A stretch of DNA of 64,000 bases from Serratia fonticola (GCF_006715025.1 NZ_VFMK01000001.1:1984001-2048000); one strand, 5' to 3'; shown: positions 17,057-25,716, numbered from the stretch's first letter. Numbers and translations: made by a program. The notes: generated by a model not told the origin, from the letters alone.

Positions 17057-17809
17057 ATGAGCCAGCAACGAGATAAGACACCGGCAAGGCGGCGCTTCCT
17101 GCGAGACGCTGCCCGCAGTGTGGCTGGGTTAGCAGGGATAGGTGTGTTACTGGGGTTGCAGCAGAGGCAGTCTCAGGCACGTGATGGCCTGGCCCTGCGA
17201 CCACCGGGGGCACTGGCTGGGGCGGCATTTGACAGCGCCTGTATCCGCTGTGGTCAGTGTGTGCAGGCTTGCCCTTATCAGACGCTGAAGTTGGCAACGC
17301 TGCTGTCGCCTATGGCGGCGGGAACGCCTTACTTTGTCGCACGGGATATCCCTTGCGAGATGTGTGAGGACATCCCCTGTGTGGTGGCCTGTCCGAGTGG
17401 GGCGCTGGCGCCAGACCTGACTGATATCGATCAGGCGCGTATGGGGTTGGCGGTGTTGCTGGATCATGAAAACTGCCTGAACTGGCAAGGCTTGCGTTGC
17501 GATGTTTGTTACCGTGTTTGCCCGCAGATCGACAAGGCCATCACGCTGGAATTGCAGCGCAACGAACGTACCGGCAAGCACGCCATGTTTCTGCCAACGG
17601 TACATAGCGATGCCTGCACCGGTTGCGGCAAGTGTGAACAGGCCTGCGTACTGGAGCAGGCGGCGATCAAAGTGTTGCCGCTGGCGTTGGCGCGGGGCCA
17701 GTTGGGTGAACATTACCGCTGGGGATGGAAGGAAAAAGAGCGAGCCGGGCATTCGCTGGTGCCTGAAGGCCTCACGTTACCCGCTCGTGGCGAAAAGGGA
17801 GGTGAATGA
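17057..17809 (+). CDS. napG: Ferredoxin-type quinol dehydrogenase subunit NapG
   Basis: A 250-residue iron-sulfur protein exported by a twin-arginine signal (ARRRFLRDAARSVAGLAGIG). Four [4Fe-4S] motifs are visible: CIRCGQCVQACP, CEMCEDIPCVVACP, CDVCYRVCP and CTGCGKCEQACV. With the membrane protein NapH it passes electrons from quinol to NapC and on to NapA. Its stop overlaps the napH start (ATGATGG). Confidence 0.94.
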   Translation: MSQQRDKTPARRRFLRDAARSVAGLAGIGVLLGLQQRQSQARDGLALRPPGALAGAAFDSACIRCGQCVQACPYQTLKLATLLSPMAAGTPYFVARDIPCEMCEDIPCVVACPSGALAPDLTDIDQARMGLAVLLDHENCLNWQGLRCDVCYRVCPQIDKAITLELQRNERTGKHAMFLPTVHSDACTGCGKCEQACVLEQAAIKVLPLALARGQLGEHYRWGWKEKERAGHSLVPEGLTLPARGEKGGE

Positions 17810-18717
17810 TGGCCAATCCTGTCGCACAAGCTGGGCGTGATGCCCGTCTGCGCCATGGCTGGTTACGCAGTCATCGTTTCCTGATCCTGCGCCGCTGTAG
17901 CCAGGTGCTGATCTTGTTGATGTTTTTATCCGGGCCAATTTGGGGAACCTGGATCCTGCGCGGCAACTATAGCGCCAGCCTGCTGTTGGAGACGGTGCCG
18001 CTGACGGACCCGTTGATGATGCTGGAAAGCCTGTTGGCAGGGCATTGGCCAGCCTGGCTGGTGTGGGTTGGGGCGATGGTGGTGCTGATTTATGGCCTGA
18101 TTGGCAACCGCGTGTTCTGTGGCTGGGTGTGTCCACTCAACCCGGTGACCGATCTGGCCGCCTGGCTGCGGCGGAAGTTGGGATTGCGGCAGTCGGCGAC
18201 GTTACCGCGCAGCCTGCGCTACGGTATTTTGCTGGCCATCCTGGTGGGCAGTGCCGTCAGTGGCACCCTACTTTGGGAGTGGATTAACCCGGTCGCCTTG
18301 ATGGGGCGTGGTTTGATCCACGGAACGGGTGAGGGGGCATTGAGCTGGCTGACTGGGCTAGGTGCTGCGTTTGGGGCCGGTATCTGGTTGATTGTGGCAC
18401 TGTTCCTGTTCGATCTGCTGGTGGTTGAACATGGTTGGTGTGGCCATCTTTGCCCTATGGGGGCCATGTACGGCGTGATCGGTAGCCAAGGCGTGGTACA
18501 GATCAGCGCAGAGCAACGTGAAAACTGCACCCGCTGTATGGATTGCTTCCATGTTTGCCCGGAACCCCAGATTTTGCGTGAACCGTTATTACTACAAAAA
18601 GGTACCTCACGGGTTGCCAGTGATGCCTGTATTGCTTGCGGACGTTGTATCGATGTCTGTGCAGAAAACGTATTCGAGATTAAGACCAAATTTCATTATT
18701 CGGGAGCCAAAAAATGA
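17806..18717 (+). CDS. napH: Membrane quinol dehydrogenase subunit NapH
   Basis: A 303-residue polytopic membrane protein with about four hydrophobic segments (near 29-47, 81-103, 145-165 and 190-212). It carries the CxxxCP motifs CGWVCPLNP and CGHLCPMGA and two cytoplasmic ferredoxin motifs, CTRCMDCFHVCP and CIACGRCIDVC. It works with NapG. The stop overlaps the napB start. Confidence 0.94.
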   Translation: MMANPVAQAGRDARLRHGWLRSHRFLILRRCSQVLILLMFLSGPIWGTWILRGNYSASLLLETVPLTDPLMMLESLLAGHWPAWLVWVGAMVVLIYGLIGNRVFCGWVCPLNPVTDLAAWLRRKLGLRQSATLPRSLRYGILLAILVGSAVSGTLLWEWINPVALMGRGLIHGTGEGALSWLTGLGAAFGAGIWLIVALFLFDLLVVEHGWCGHLCPMGAMYGVIGSQGVVQISAEQRENCTRCMDCFHVCPEPQILREPLLLQKGTSRVASDACIACGRCIDVCAENVFEIKTKFHYSGAKK

Positions 18718-19163
18718 AAAGCAATGTCCTGAAAAAGCAGCTGTCCCTGTGGGGAGCGCTGTTATCACTGATTGTTGCCAGCGTTGCGTTTGCTGCCAGT
18801 GATGTGGATCTCCAGCAATCGCCAGAGGTTTCCGGGACTGCCGAAGGGCAGATCAAAATGCCAAAGCAACAGGAAAGGATGGCATTAAACTATGTGAACC
18901 AGCCGCCGATGATACCGCACAGTATCGACGGTTATCAGGTCACCAAGAACACCAACCGTTGCCTGCAGTGCCACGGCGTGGGGAGCTATCGCACCACGGG
19001 GGCACCGCGTATCAGTCCGACACACTTTATGGACAGTGATGGCAAGGTGCTGGGCGAAGTTGCCCCTCGCCGCTATTTCTGTCTGCAATGTCACGTACCA
19101 CAAACCGATGCGGCACCAATCATCGGTAATGATTTCAAGCCGATGCAAGGCTTTGGGCACTAA
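18714..19163 (+). CDS. napB: Di-haem cytochrome subunit NapB
   Basis: A 149-residue periplasmic electron donor to NapA. It has a signal peptide (LSLWGALLSLIVASVAFA, cut near residue 28) and two c-type haem sites, CLQCHGVGSYR and CLQCHVPQ. The YVNQPPMIPHSIDGYQ segment is typical of NapB. It is followed 11 bp later by napC. Confidence 0.95.
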   Translation: MKSNVLKKQLSLWGALLSLIVASVAFAASDVDLQQSPEVSGTAEGQIKMPKQQERMALNYVNQPPMIPHSIDGYQVTKNTNRCLQCHGVGSYRTTGAPRISPTHFMDSDGKVLGEVAPRRYFCLQCHVPQTDAAPIIGNDFKPMQGFGH

Positions 19164-19174
19164 GCGGGGGAGCT

Positions 19175-19792
19175 ATGGCCGAACGTAATAAGACACCATC
19201 AGAGAAAAAGGCCGGGCCGATCATTCGTCTATGGCGTTGGTGGCGCAGGCCGAGCCGTCTGGCCTTGGGGACGCTACTGCTGCTTGGCTTTGTTGCCGGG
19301 ATCATTTTCTGGGGCGGATTCAATACCGGTATGGAAGCGGCCAACACCGAGCAGTTCTGCATCAGTTGCCACGAAATGCGGCAGAACGTCTATGAAGAGT
19401 ATATGGAGACGGTGCACTACAACAACCGCAGTGGGGTAAGAGCAACCTGTCCGGATTGCCACGTTCCTCACGAGTGGGGACCTAAGATGCTGCGCAAAAT
19501 GAAGGCCAGCAAGGAGCTGTATGCCAAAATATTTGGTCTGATCGACACGCCACAGAAGTTTGAGGAACATCGCTTGACGATGGCCAGCAACGAATGGGCG
19601 CGTATGAAGGCCAATAACTCGCAGGAGTGCCGTAACTGCCATAACTTCGAGTATATGGATTTCACCGCACAGAAAACGGTCGCGGCTAAAATGCACGACC
19701 AGGCGATTACCGAAGGCAAAACCTGTATCGATTGCCATAAAGGTATTGCGCACAAGTTGCCGGATATGCGCGAAGTGCCAAACGGCTTCTGA
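19175..19792 (+). CDS. napC: Tetra-haem membrane cytochrome NapC
   Basis: A 205-residue NapC/NirT-family cytochrome that takes electrons from membrane quinol to NapB. After one N-terminal membrane anchor (LALGTLLLLGFVAGIIFWGG) there are four CxxCH haem sites: CISCH, CPDCH, CRNCH and CIDCH. It is the last nap gene, and a terminator follows. The haem maturation ccm genes are not next to it. Confidence 0.95.
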   Translation: MAERNKTPSEKKAGPIIRLWRWWRRPSRLALGTLLLLGFVAGIIFWGGFNTGMEAANTEQFCISCHEMRQNVYEEYMETVHYNNRSGVRATCPDCHVPHEWGPKMLRKMKASKELYAKIFGLIDTPQKFEEHRLTMASNEWARMKANNSQECRNCHNFEYMDFTAQKTVAAKMHDQAITEGKTCIDCHKGIAHKLPDMREVPNGF

Positions 19793-19808
19793 GTTTGAAC
19801 CGAAAAAG

Positions 19809-19845
19809 AACCCCGTAGTGCTGAAAAGCCTGCGGGGTTTTTTTG
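19809..19845 (+). terminator. Terminator of the nap operon
   Basis: AACCCCGTAG / CTGCGGGGTT stem (one G-T pair) with an 11-nt loop, followed by a run of T, 17 bp after napC. Confidence 0.85.
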
Positions 19846-19918
19846 TTGCAAATCGCCTCTGGCTGCGCTTTGCTATCGGCATATGAATGCGTTAGCGCAG
19901 CGAAGGGAACAAAAGTTC

Positions 19919-20494
19919 ATGTCATCAAAAATTGAAAATGTCAGAAAAGAACTGCTGTCGGACAACTGGTATGTCCTCAATAAATATACCTTTGATTTGA
20001 AGCGTAAGAACGGGGGCTCTGTCGAGCAGGTCCGCGAGGTTTACGACCGTGGTAACGGGGCGACCATCCTGCTGTATAACCGAGCGAAAGGAACCGTAGT
20101 GCTGACCAATCAGTTTCGTATGCCGACCTACGTCAACGGCAACCCTAGCGGTATGCTGCTGGAGGCCTGTGCCGGGCTGTTGGATGATGACTCACCCGAA
20201 CAGTGTGTCCGCCGTGAAGCGGTAGAGGAAACCGGTTTTCAGGTGTCGGACGTGAAGAAGATTTTTGAGGCCTACATGTCACCGGGCGGCGTGACGGAAC
20301 TGATCCATTTCTTTATTGCCGAGTATCAGGACAGTGAACGCGCTACCGTGGGCGGTGGCATTGAGGATGAAGATATCGAGGTGGTGGAACTGCCCTTCAG
20401 TGAGGCTATCGCGATGATTGCCGATGGTCGCCTTAAAGATGGTAAAACCATCATGTTGTTACAGTATCTGCAAATTCACCGCGTGATGGAATAA
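19919..20494 (+). CDS. nudK: GDP-mannose pyrophosphatase NudK
   Basis: A 191-residue Nudix hydrolase, the E. coli NudK length exactly. It hydrolyses GDP-mannose to mannose 1-phosphate and GMP. The Nudix box is spread over GLLDDDSPEQCVRREAVEETGF (GX5EX7REUXEEXGU). REVYDRGNGATILLYN and AYMSPGGVTELIHFFIAEY match NudK. The start at MSSKIENV gives the family length. A longer frame would begin 36 nt earlier. Confidence 0.94.
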   Translation: MSSKIENVRKELLSDNWYVLNKYTFDLKRKNGGSVEQVREVYDRGNGATILLYNRAKGTVVLTNQFRMPTYVNGNPSGMLLEACAGLLDDDSPEQCVRREAVEETGFQVSDVKKIFEAYMSPGGVTELIHFFIAEYQDSERATVGGGIEDEDIEVVELPFSEAIAMIADGRLKDGKTIMLLQYLQIHRVME

Positions 20495-20522
20495 CCTTTT
20501 ATCCCAGTCAGCCTTCTGTGTG

Positions 20523-20550
20523 AAAGGGATGGAGTACCCCATCCCTTTTA
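20523..20550. terminator. Bidirectional terminator between nudK and talA
   Basis: AAAGGGATGG / CCATCCCTTT, a 10-bp stem with a 6-nt loop, with T-rich flank on the plus strand. It lies between two convergent genes. Confidence 0.7.
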
Positions 20551-20619
20551 TCTCTTTCAACCGCGCGTTAGTCTTCGCTACCACCTTGTCGGCGGTGAAG
20601 CCGAACAACGGCCAGGGGG

Positions 20620-21570
20620 TTACAGCTCAGCGGCTAGCATGTCTTCCAGCTTCTGCTGGTCAACGGCGAACAGACGGATACCTTCGGCCAGCTTCTCGAC
20701 CGCCATGGCATCCTGGTTATGTAACCAACGGAATTCGGCTTCAGCCAAGGGGGCGGGTTGGTGGAATCCCTCGGTCGACGGTGCCAATTTACATTCAACC
20801 GGTTGGTCGCTCTGTTTCAGCTGCTCCAGCAGGTTTGGCGCAATGGTTAAGCGATCGCAGCCTGCCAGCGCCAGGATCTGCTCAACCTTGCGGAAGCTGG
20901 CTCCCATGATCACGGTCTGATAGCGATGCTGCTTGTAGTATTCATAAATGGTACGGACAGACTTCACGCCAGGATCCTGCTCGGCGTCGTAGTCGGTCAT
21001 CGGCTGTTTTGCCTGATACCAGTCATAGATCCGGCCAACGAACGGTGAAATCAGGAAAACGCCTGCTTCGGCGCAGGCGCGCGCCTGAGCGAAGGAGAAC
21101 AGCAGCGTCAGGTTGGTATTGATCCCTTCTTTTTCCAACTCTTCAGCCGCTTTGATGCCTTCCCAGGTGGAGGCCAGTTTGATCAGAATGCGGGATTTAT
21201 CGATCCCTTGCTCCTGATACAGACCAATCAGCTTGCGTGCTTTGGCCACGCACATGCCGCGATCGAAAGAAAGGCGGGCATCCACCTCGGTGGAGATACG
21301 GCCAGGAACGCTTTTCAGGATTTCTACGCCGATATTTACCGCCAGTTTATCGCTGGCATTAATCAGTTGGGTCTCTTTGCTCCCTCCCTGCTGGCGGGCG
21401 TAGTTGAGCGCTTCGGTAATCAGTGGCTTATATTGCGGCAGCGCCGCGGCTTTGAGGATCAAAGATGGGTTAGTCGTGGCATCCTGGGGTTCGAACTGGC
21501 GAATGGATTCGATATCACCACTGTCGGCGACCACGACGGTCAACTGTTTGAGTGCGTCTAATTGGTTCAT
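20620..21570 (-). CDS. talA: Transaldolase TalA
   Basis: A 316-residue transaldolase of the pentose phosphate pathway, moving dihydroxyacetone from sedoheptulose 7-phosphate to glyceraldehyde 3-phosphate. The Schiff-base lysine is in RILIKLASTWEG, the early Asp in FEPQDATTNPSLI, and FSFAQARACAEAG and SPFVGRIYDWY are typical. Named talA by length and because maeB lies nearby, as in E. coli. The tktB partner found there is missing here. AAGGAG lies upstream of the ATG. Confidence 0.93.
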   Translation of the reverse strand: MNQLDALKQLTVVVADSGDIESIRQFEPQDATTNPSLILKAAALPQYKPLITEALNYARQQGGSKETQLINASDKLAVNIGVEILKSVPGRISTEVDARLSFDRGMCVAKARKLIGLYQEQGIDKSRILIKLASTWEGIKAAEELEKEGINTNLTLLFSFAQARACAEAGVFLISPFVGRIYDWYQAKQPMTDYDAEQDPGVKSVRTIYEYYKQHRYQTVIMGASFRKVEQILALAGCDRLTIAPNLLEQLKQSDQPVECKLAPSTEGFHQPAPLAEAEFRWLHNQDAMAVEKLAEGIRLFAVDQQKLEDMLAAEL

Positions 21571-21905
21571 CTATAAGCTCCTTGATCAACGTTATTTATA
21601 CCTGTGTCCTTCAAGCGACAACTTGAAATTTATCAGCATAAGTAAATGAGAACAGTTTTCATCATAGGGCAACAGACTGCAGCATATGGCTGATGAATAA
21701 AATACGCTTTTTCTGATTGTTATGATGGATAAGAACAATGAATAACGAACAAACACTGGTGGGTCGTGGCTCTGGCTTTGGTCAATGTGCTTGCCTGCGG
21801 GCATCCTGGACGCGGTTGCGTATCGGGGCGATCGATATTATTGCGTTCAGTGTGCTGACTTTCCGCACCATCCTCACTGATGGCACAGTCAGTATGGTCA
21901 GAAAA
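21571..21905. other. Intergenic region between talA and cbp21
   Basis: 335 bp with no supported gene. It holds the talA leader, one copy of the dispersed ATACC...TTCAAG repeat (21598-21627) and AT-rich sequence that may contain the talA promoter. Confidence 0.4.
21598..21627 (+). repeat. Dispersed intergenic repeat, diverged copy
   Basis: ATACCTGTGTCCTTCAAGCG resembles the repeat units near 33182-33215 and 58193-58238, with one gap. It includes a small CAAG...CTTG inverted repeat. Confidence 0.4.
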
Positions 21906-21935
21906 AAGGGTTCAACCTCTGAAGGCTGAACCCTT
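21906..21935 (-). terminator. Terminator of cbp21
   Basis: AAGGGTTCA / TGAACCCTT stem with a 12-nt loop and, on the minus strand, a T tract, 19 bp after the cbp21 stop. Confidence 0.8.
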
Positions 21936-21954
21936 CCTATTTCCTCTCTGGGTA

Positions 21955-22548
21955 TTATTTGCTCAGATTGACGTCAATGGCCTGGTAAAAGGCGTTACCC
22001 GTATCTGCTACATCCCACACGGCGAGGATGACGTGCGAGCCGCTACGATCCGCAGGTATATTGCACTGGTGAGTCACTTTGGCTGCCGGGATCGCACCAC
22101 CATCGTTGTACTGGCAGAACGGAGCCAGATCGAAGGAGGCACGGCTAAGCGGTTGTGATGCATTCCAGCCTTGTTTGGTAATGAAATAGCGCCAACTGGT
22201 GGTGCTATGGCGCGCAGTCAGGTTCCAGGTAAAAGCGTTGGCGCCGGTTTTCAGGGCGAGTTTATTCCAGCGCGTCGGAGATTGCTGGTCCAGTTCAAAG
22301 AAGGTGGATTTATTGGCACTGGCAATATGGCCATCCGGTGGACCGCTCTCTGGGAAACCTTTAGGGCCTTCAACGCTTTGCGGTTCATATTGCACACTGC
22401 CGCATTGAGTATTGAGCTGTAGCTTGCACTGATAGGAACGGCTGGCCGGGGATTCGACGTAACCGTGAGCACTGGCCTGTTGTGAAACGCCGAACATTGC
22501 AGCGCTCAGCAGGCTTAATGACAACAGCGTAGAGGACATTTTGTTCAT
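21955..22548 (-). CDS. cbp21: Chitin-active lytic polysaccharide monooxygenase (CBP21)
   Basis: A 197-residue AA10-family copper enzyme that oxidatively cuts crystalline chitin and boosts chitinases. A signal peptide (1-27, ending SQQASA) exposes His28, which with His114 (TARHSTTSW) forms the copper histidine brace. Length and most residues match S. marcescens CBP21 as I recall it (HGYVESPASR, SVQYEPQSVEG, NDGGAIPAA, GSHVILAVWDVADTGNAFY). It has no extra chitin-binding domain. It is divergent from chiR, its probable activator, across a 402-bp gap. Confidence 0.97.
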   Translation of the reverse strand: MNKMSSTLLSLSLLSAAMFGVSQQASAHGYVESPASRSYQCKLQLNTQCGSVQYEPQSVEGPKGFPESGPPDGHIASANKSTFFELDQQSPTRWNKLALKTGANAFTWNLTARHSTTSWRYFITKQGWNASQPLSRASFDLAPFCQYNDGGAIPAAKVTHQCNIPADRSGSHVILAVWDVADTGNAFYQAIDVNLSK

Positions 22549-22950
22549 AATAACTCCTGTTCGAAAAATAACGGTTGTGATTTGGATTTATTTTCACCGG
22601 TCAGCCTTTGCTGAAGATAACAATTAAAAGGTTAACTGAGCGGCTTGTTATATTTTTATCACCCTGAATAATTGGCAGGACGGAATGTTTTATCTGCTAT
22701 TAACTGAAATTATTATAATGATCTTCTTTGCTTGCTAGGATGAATTGTCTGTCAATTCGTGGTCTAAACTGACAAACTGATGATGAAAATTATTTAAAGG
22801 TATTGTGAACTATCTTTAAAATGATGCTCTCATGATTGGAGTATATTGCTTTGGCTTGGTTTATTTTGTCCTATTTGATCAATTTTTATGCGCCAATATG
22901 CCGGGGGATTTAGTGTCAATTTTCTTACTTTACATTAAAGAGGAATTTGT
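22549..22950. promoter_or_regulatory. Divergent control region of cbp21 and chiR
   Basis: 402 AT-rich bases between the two divergent starts. By analogy with other LysR systems it should contain the ChiR binding sites and both promoters. I see no second gene that can be supported and did not identify a single clear T-N11-A site. Confidence 0.5.
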
Positions 22951-23892
22951 ATGTCTAGATTGTCCCTGGATGCGATCAGAATTATTAACACCATTAAGAA
23001 TACCGGTTCATTTTCAATGGCGGCAGAAGCATTACATAAAACACCTTCTGCGATCTCTTATCGTGTCTCTAATATTGAAAACAAACTTTGTGTGAAATTG
23101 TTTCATCGGAATGGTCCTATGATAACCTTAACGGATGAAGGGGAGTTTCTGTTACAGGAAGGGGCCTGGATATTGAATGCCGTAGAGGATCTGGAAAGTC
23201 GGGTGCGCAACATACCCAAGCTTGATAATAATATCCGTATTGTCGTGGATAAGTTTTTCCCGCTGGAGACGTTGACTCAGGACATTCGAGACTATATTGG
23301 TCACAACCCCTGTGCCAACATTTCTGTACAGCGTGAGGCACTGAATGGAACATGGGATGCTCTGAAGAACAACCGCGCGGATTTGGTCATCGCTATCGGC
23401 CAGATCCCTGACAGTGTGCAGGCGAAAACGCTGATGCTTGGCAAGCTGGAGTTTGTGCTCTGCGTCTCGCCTTCACATCCTTTTGCGGCGCAGAAACAGG
23501 CCGTCAGTAAAAATCAGAGGATCAACGATATTGTGGTCGCTATCGCCGATAGCAGCCACGAATTGCCCAAGCGTAGTAGCGGTATTTTGCCGTTGCAGCG
23601 CCAACTGGTGGTTTGTGATGTGGAAAGCGAGCTGGCTCTGCTCAAGCGTGGTATTGGTCATGGTTTTCTTCCCCCTGCGCTGATTAAACAGGAGTTGAGC
23701 CGAGGGGAGTTGGTGACGGTGCCGGTTGATACGCAAAAAGGGGACGAAATGATCTGGCTGGCGTGGCATCCGGCAAGCAAGGGCAGCGGTTTCAATTGGT
23801 GGCATGAACGCCTGACTCGCAAAAGTGATGTGTTCAGCCTGATGGGGCGCGAAGTGGTTCGCGATGGAGGTTTCCCCTGGTGTAACCGTTAA
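22951..23892 (+). CDS. chiR: LysR-family regulator ChiR
   Basis: A 313-residue LysR regulator. The N-terminal helix-turn-helix is clear (SFSMAAEALHKTPSAISYRVSNIENKLCVKLFHR), followed by an effector-binding domain of two lobes (about 93-300). In S. marcescens ChiR, a LysR protein of this length encoded beside cbp21, is needed for production of chitinases and CBP21. Position, divergence and length make it the same gene here. Its inducer is presumably a chitin breakdown product. A terminator follows at 23942. Confidence 0.88.
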   Translation: MSRLSLDAIRIINTIKNTGSFSMAAEALHKTPSAISYRVSNIENKLCVKLFHRNGPMITLTDEGEFLLQEGAWILNAVEDLESRVRNIPKLDNNIRIVVDKFFPLETLTQDIRDYIGHNPCANISVQREALNGTWDALKNNRADLVIAIGQIPDSVQAKTLMLGKLEFVLCVSPSHPFAAQKQAVSKNQRINDIVVAIADSSHELPKRSSGILPLQRQLVVCDVESELALLKRGIGHGFLPPALIKQELSRGELVTVPVDTQKGDEMIWLAWHPASKGSGFNWWHERLTRKSDVFSLMGREVVRDGGFPWCNR

Positions 23893-23941
23893 CCGTTAAT
23901 TCAAGCGAAGGAATGCGAAAATCAAACGACTAATCTTATAG

Positions 23942-23972
23942 AACCCCGTCAGTGCGAGCTACGGGGTTTTTA
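23942..23972 (+). terminator. Terminator of chiR
   Basis: AACCCCGT / ACGGGGTT stem with an 11-nt loop followed by TTTT, about 50 bp after the chiR stop. Confidence 0.8.
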
Positions 23973-24306
23973 TTTATCGGCATTGTCGTGGCGGGGTGGC
24001 CTTGTCCGGTGAGAGACCAGACATCAGGAGAACAGCGACAGGGCCATTGCTATGAGTATAATTATTATCTGAGTGCTGGAGAATAAAGTAATCACTGTCG
24101 TTACTCAATTTTTATTACGGTCATCACTACTATGAAAATGATAACTGTTCGCCAATAAAGGTGGCTGAAAAATAGTCGCGTGAATTATTTTGATGTTATA
24201 CCAGGATTTTATTCGTTTGCTTAGTGAGCGTTTATTTCACTAAATTCTACTTGTCGCTCAGTGATGATATGTAGCGTAGATGACTAATAAAAATAGGAGG
24301 GGAGCT
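23973..24306. other. Leader region of the chiWXYZ-type cassette
   Basis: 334 AT-rich bases with no gene. Its promoter would drive the lysis-like cassette. A chitinase gene is absent at this point. Confidence 0.4.
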
Positions 24307-24633
24307 ATGTCCAGCTTGGAACCAGAGGCTGCTGGCTTAATCATTCAGCGAGCGTGTGAGTATCTTCAGCCCGTCTTGAATGCCATTTTGGCGGGCACGA
24401 TGGCGCTATTAAATGGCGCGTACAGAAATGTAGGTTTGCGACGTCGATTATTAAATGCCGGTATTTGTGCATTATTGGCTTTGACCGTGCGAGATTTATT
24501 ATCGCTGATGGGTTGGGAGTTGGGTTGGGCTAACGTTGCCAGTGTATTAATTGGCTTTCTCGGGGCGGATTACCTCAGCGAATTAATTAAAAAACTGATT
24601 GGAAAAAAAACGGAGTTTAAAAATGATAAGTGA
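24307..24633 (+). CDS. chiW: Holin-like protein ChiW
   Basis: A 108-residue phage holin-family protein. The first part is polar, followed by hydrophobic segments near 29-46 (VLNAILAGTMALLNGAY), 51-68 (NAGICALLALTVRDLL) and 74-93 (GWANVASVLIGFLGADYL), and a basic tail. In S. marcescens ChiW works with the ChiX endopeptidase to release chitinases without lysing the whole culture. A very strong ribosome site (AGGAGGGGAG) precedes the ATG. It overlaps chiX by 11 nt. Confidence 0.85.
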   Translation: MSSLEPEAAGLIIQRACEYLQPVLNAILAGTMALLNGAYRNVGLRRRLLNAGICALLALTVRDLLSLMGWELGWANVASVLIGFLGADYLSELIKKLIGKKTEFKNDK

Positions 24634-25024
24634 AATACCTGAAATTCAGTTCACTACCCGCAGTGAACAACATCTGCTCGGCGTGCATCCCGATCTGGTG
24701 CGGGTCATGCGCTTGGCACTTCGCTATTCGCTGGTGCCATTTTCCATCACCGAAGGGGTACGTTCTATGGCCCGGCAACGGGAACTGTTGCGGGAAGGGA
24801 AAACGCAAACGCTGAGGAGTCGTCATCTTACCGGTCATGCGGTAGATGTGGTAGCCATGCCTGCCGGTACCGTCTCTTGGGTATGGGATTATTATGCCCA
24901 GATCGCCGTGGCCGTGCGGCGTGCGGCGCGGGAATGCGGCATTGACGTCGAATGGGGCGGGGAATGGAAAACGTTGAAAGACGGGCCGCATTTCCAACTG
25001 AGCTTCAAGGACTATCCGGCATGA
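24623..25024 (+). CDS. chiX: L-Ala-D-Glu endopeptidase ChiX
   Basis: A 133-residue peptidoglycan endopeptidase of the M15 (phage T5/VanY-like) group. Zinc ligands are seen in SRHLTGHAVDVVA (the SxHxxGxAxD motif) and in the late GPHFQLSF, with EGVRSMARQRELLREGK upstream. It has no signal peptide, so export would depend on the holin, as reported for S. marcescens ChiX. The start at MISEIPEIQF has GGAG 8 nt upstream. It overlaps chiY by 4 nt (ATGA). Confidence 0.88.
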   Translation: MISEIPEIQFTTRSEQHLLGVHPDLVRVMRLALRYSLVPFSITEGVRSMARQRELLREGKTQTLRSRHLTGHAVDVVAMPAGTVSWVWDYYAQIAVAVRRAARECGIDVEWGGEWKTLKDGPHFQLSFKDYPA

Positions 25025-25407
25025 GCGCCTGGCTGCAGAAATTGACTCAGGGAGGATTGCTGCTGCTGTTGGTGGTGGCGATCTGCCTGGGAGCGTACAG
25101 CACGTTGTTGACGCAACGGCTGGAGGCCGCACAACGGCAACTGCTGGAACAGCAGAAATCGCTGGCACAGCAGGCAGGGCTGATTGCCACACTGCAAACC
25201 CAGGATGCACAAAACCGTGCGCTGATGGCCGCGCAACGGCAGCAAGAACAGCAGTTGCGCCAGCAATACAGCGACTATCAAAGGAGATACCGCGATGCGA
25301 TTAAAAATGATGCCTGTGCTGGGCAGCCTATGCCTGATGCTGTGCTTGAGCTCTTGCAGCCAGCCCTCTCAGCCGATACCACAGACAATAATCATGCTGC
25401 CCCCTGA
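25021..25407 (+). CDS. chiY: Rz-like inner-membrane spanin ChiY
   Basis: A 128-residue protein with one N-terminal membrane segment (GGLLLLLVVAICLGAYSTLL) followed by a long Gln-rich coiled coil (about 30-90), the plan of phage Rz (i-spanin). It probably spans the periplasm and contacts the outer-membrane lipoprotein ChiZ, whose gene starts inside its coding sequence in another frame. Confidence 0.85.
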   Translation: MSAWLQKLTQGGLLLLLVVAICLGAYSTLLTQRLEAAQRQLLEQQKSLAQQAGLIATLQTQDAQNRALMAAQRQQEQQLRQQYSDYQRRYRDAIKNDACAGQPMPDAVLELLQPALSADTTDNNHAAP

Positions 25408-25561
25408 AACGGTATTTACCCCTTGTGAAAGGCCGCTGTTGCAGGGTAAAACCTGGGGAGATGCATTAAGTTATACGCTGGCACTGCAAAATGCGTTACA
25501 AATTTGTGCCGGGCAAGTCACCACGCTTAATGCCTGGCGATCGGGTCTGTTACTCCACTGA
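25295..25561 (+). CDS. chiZ: Rz1-like outer-membrane lipoprotein spanin ChiZ
   Basis: An 88-residue lipoprotein with signal peptide and lipobox (LGSLCLMLCLSSC, lipidated Cys near 21) and a Pro-rich start of the mature part (SQPSQPIPQ), as in phage Rz1. The first 113 nt lie inside chiY in a shifted frame, the nested Rz/Rz1 layout. An AAAGGAGATA ribosome site lies in chiY. It is longer than many Rz1 proteins and contains three extra cysteines. Confidence 0.84.
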   Translation: MRLKMMPVLGSLCLMLCLSSCSQPSQPIPQTIIMLPPETVFTPCERPLLQGKTWGDALSYTLALQNALQICAGQVTTLNAWRSGLLLH

Positions 25562-25716
25562 AAATTGTCTGTTTTTTGTTCTTTACAACGTCTCCCCCGC
25601 TTTTATTTGCGAATTTCGATCAAGGTTATGGCACGCTTCAAAGTTTGTGACGATTCTCTCACTATACTGGTTCAGTCTTATCTCAACATACAAAGTAGAA
25701 AGCAAAGGAACCCATA

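Noticed and set aside
21738..21929. 63-codon frame between talA and cbp21
   Set aside because: It runs through the cbp21 terminator hairpin, has no recognisable family and only a weak start context.
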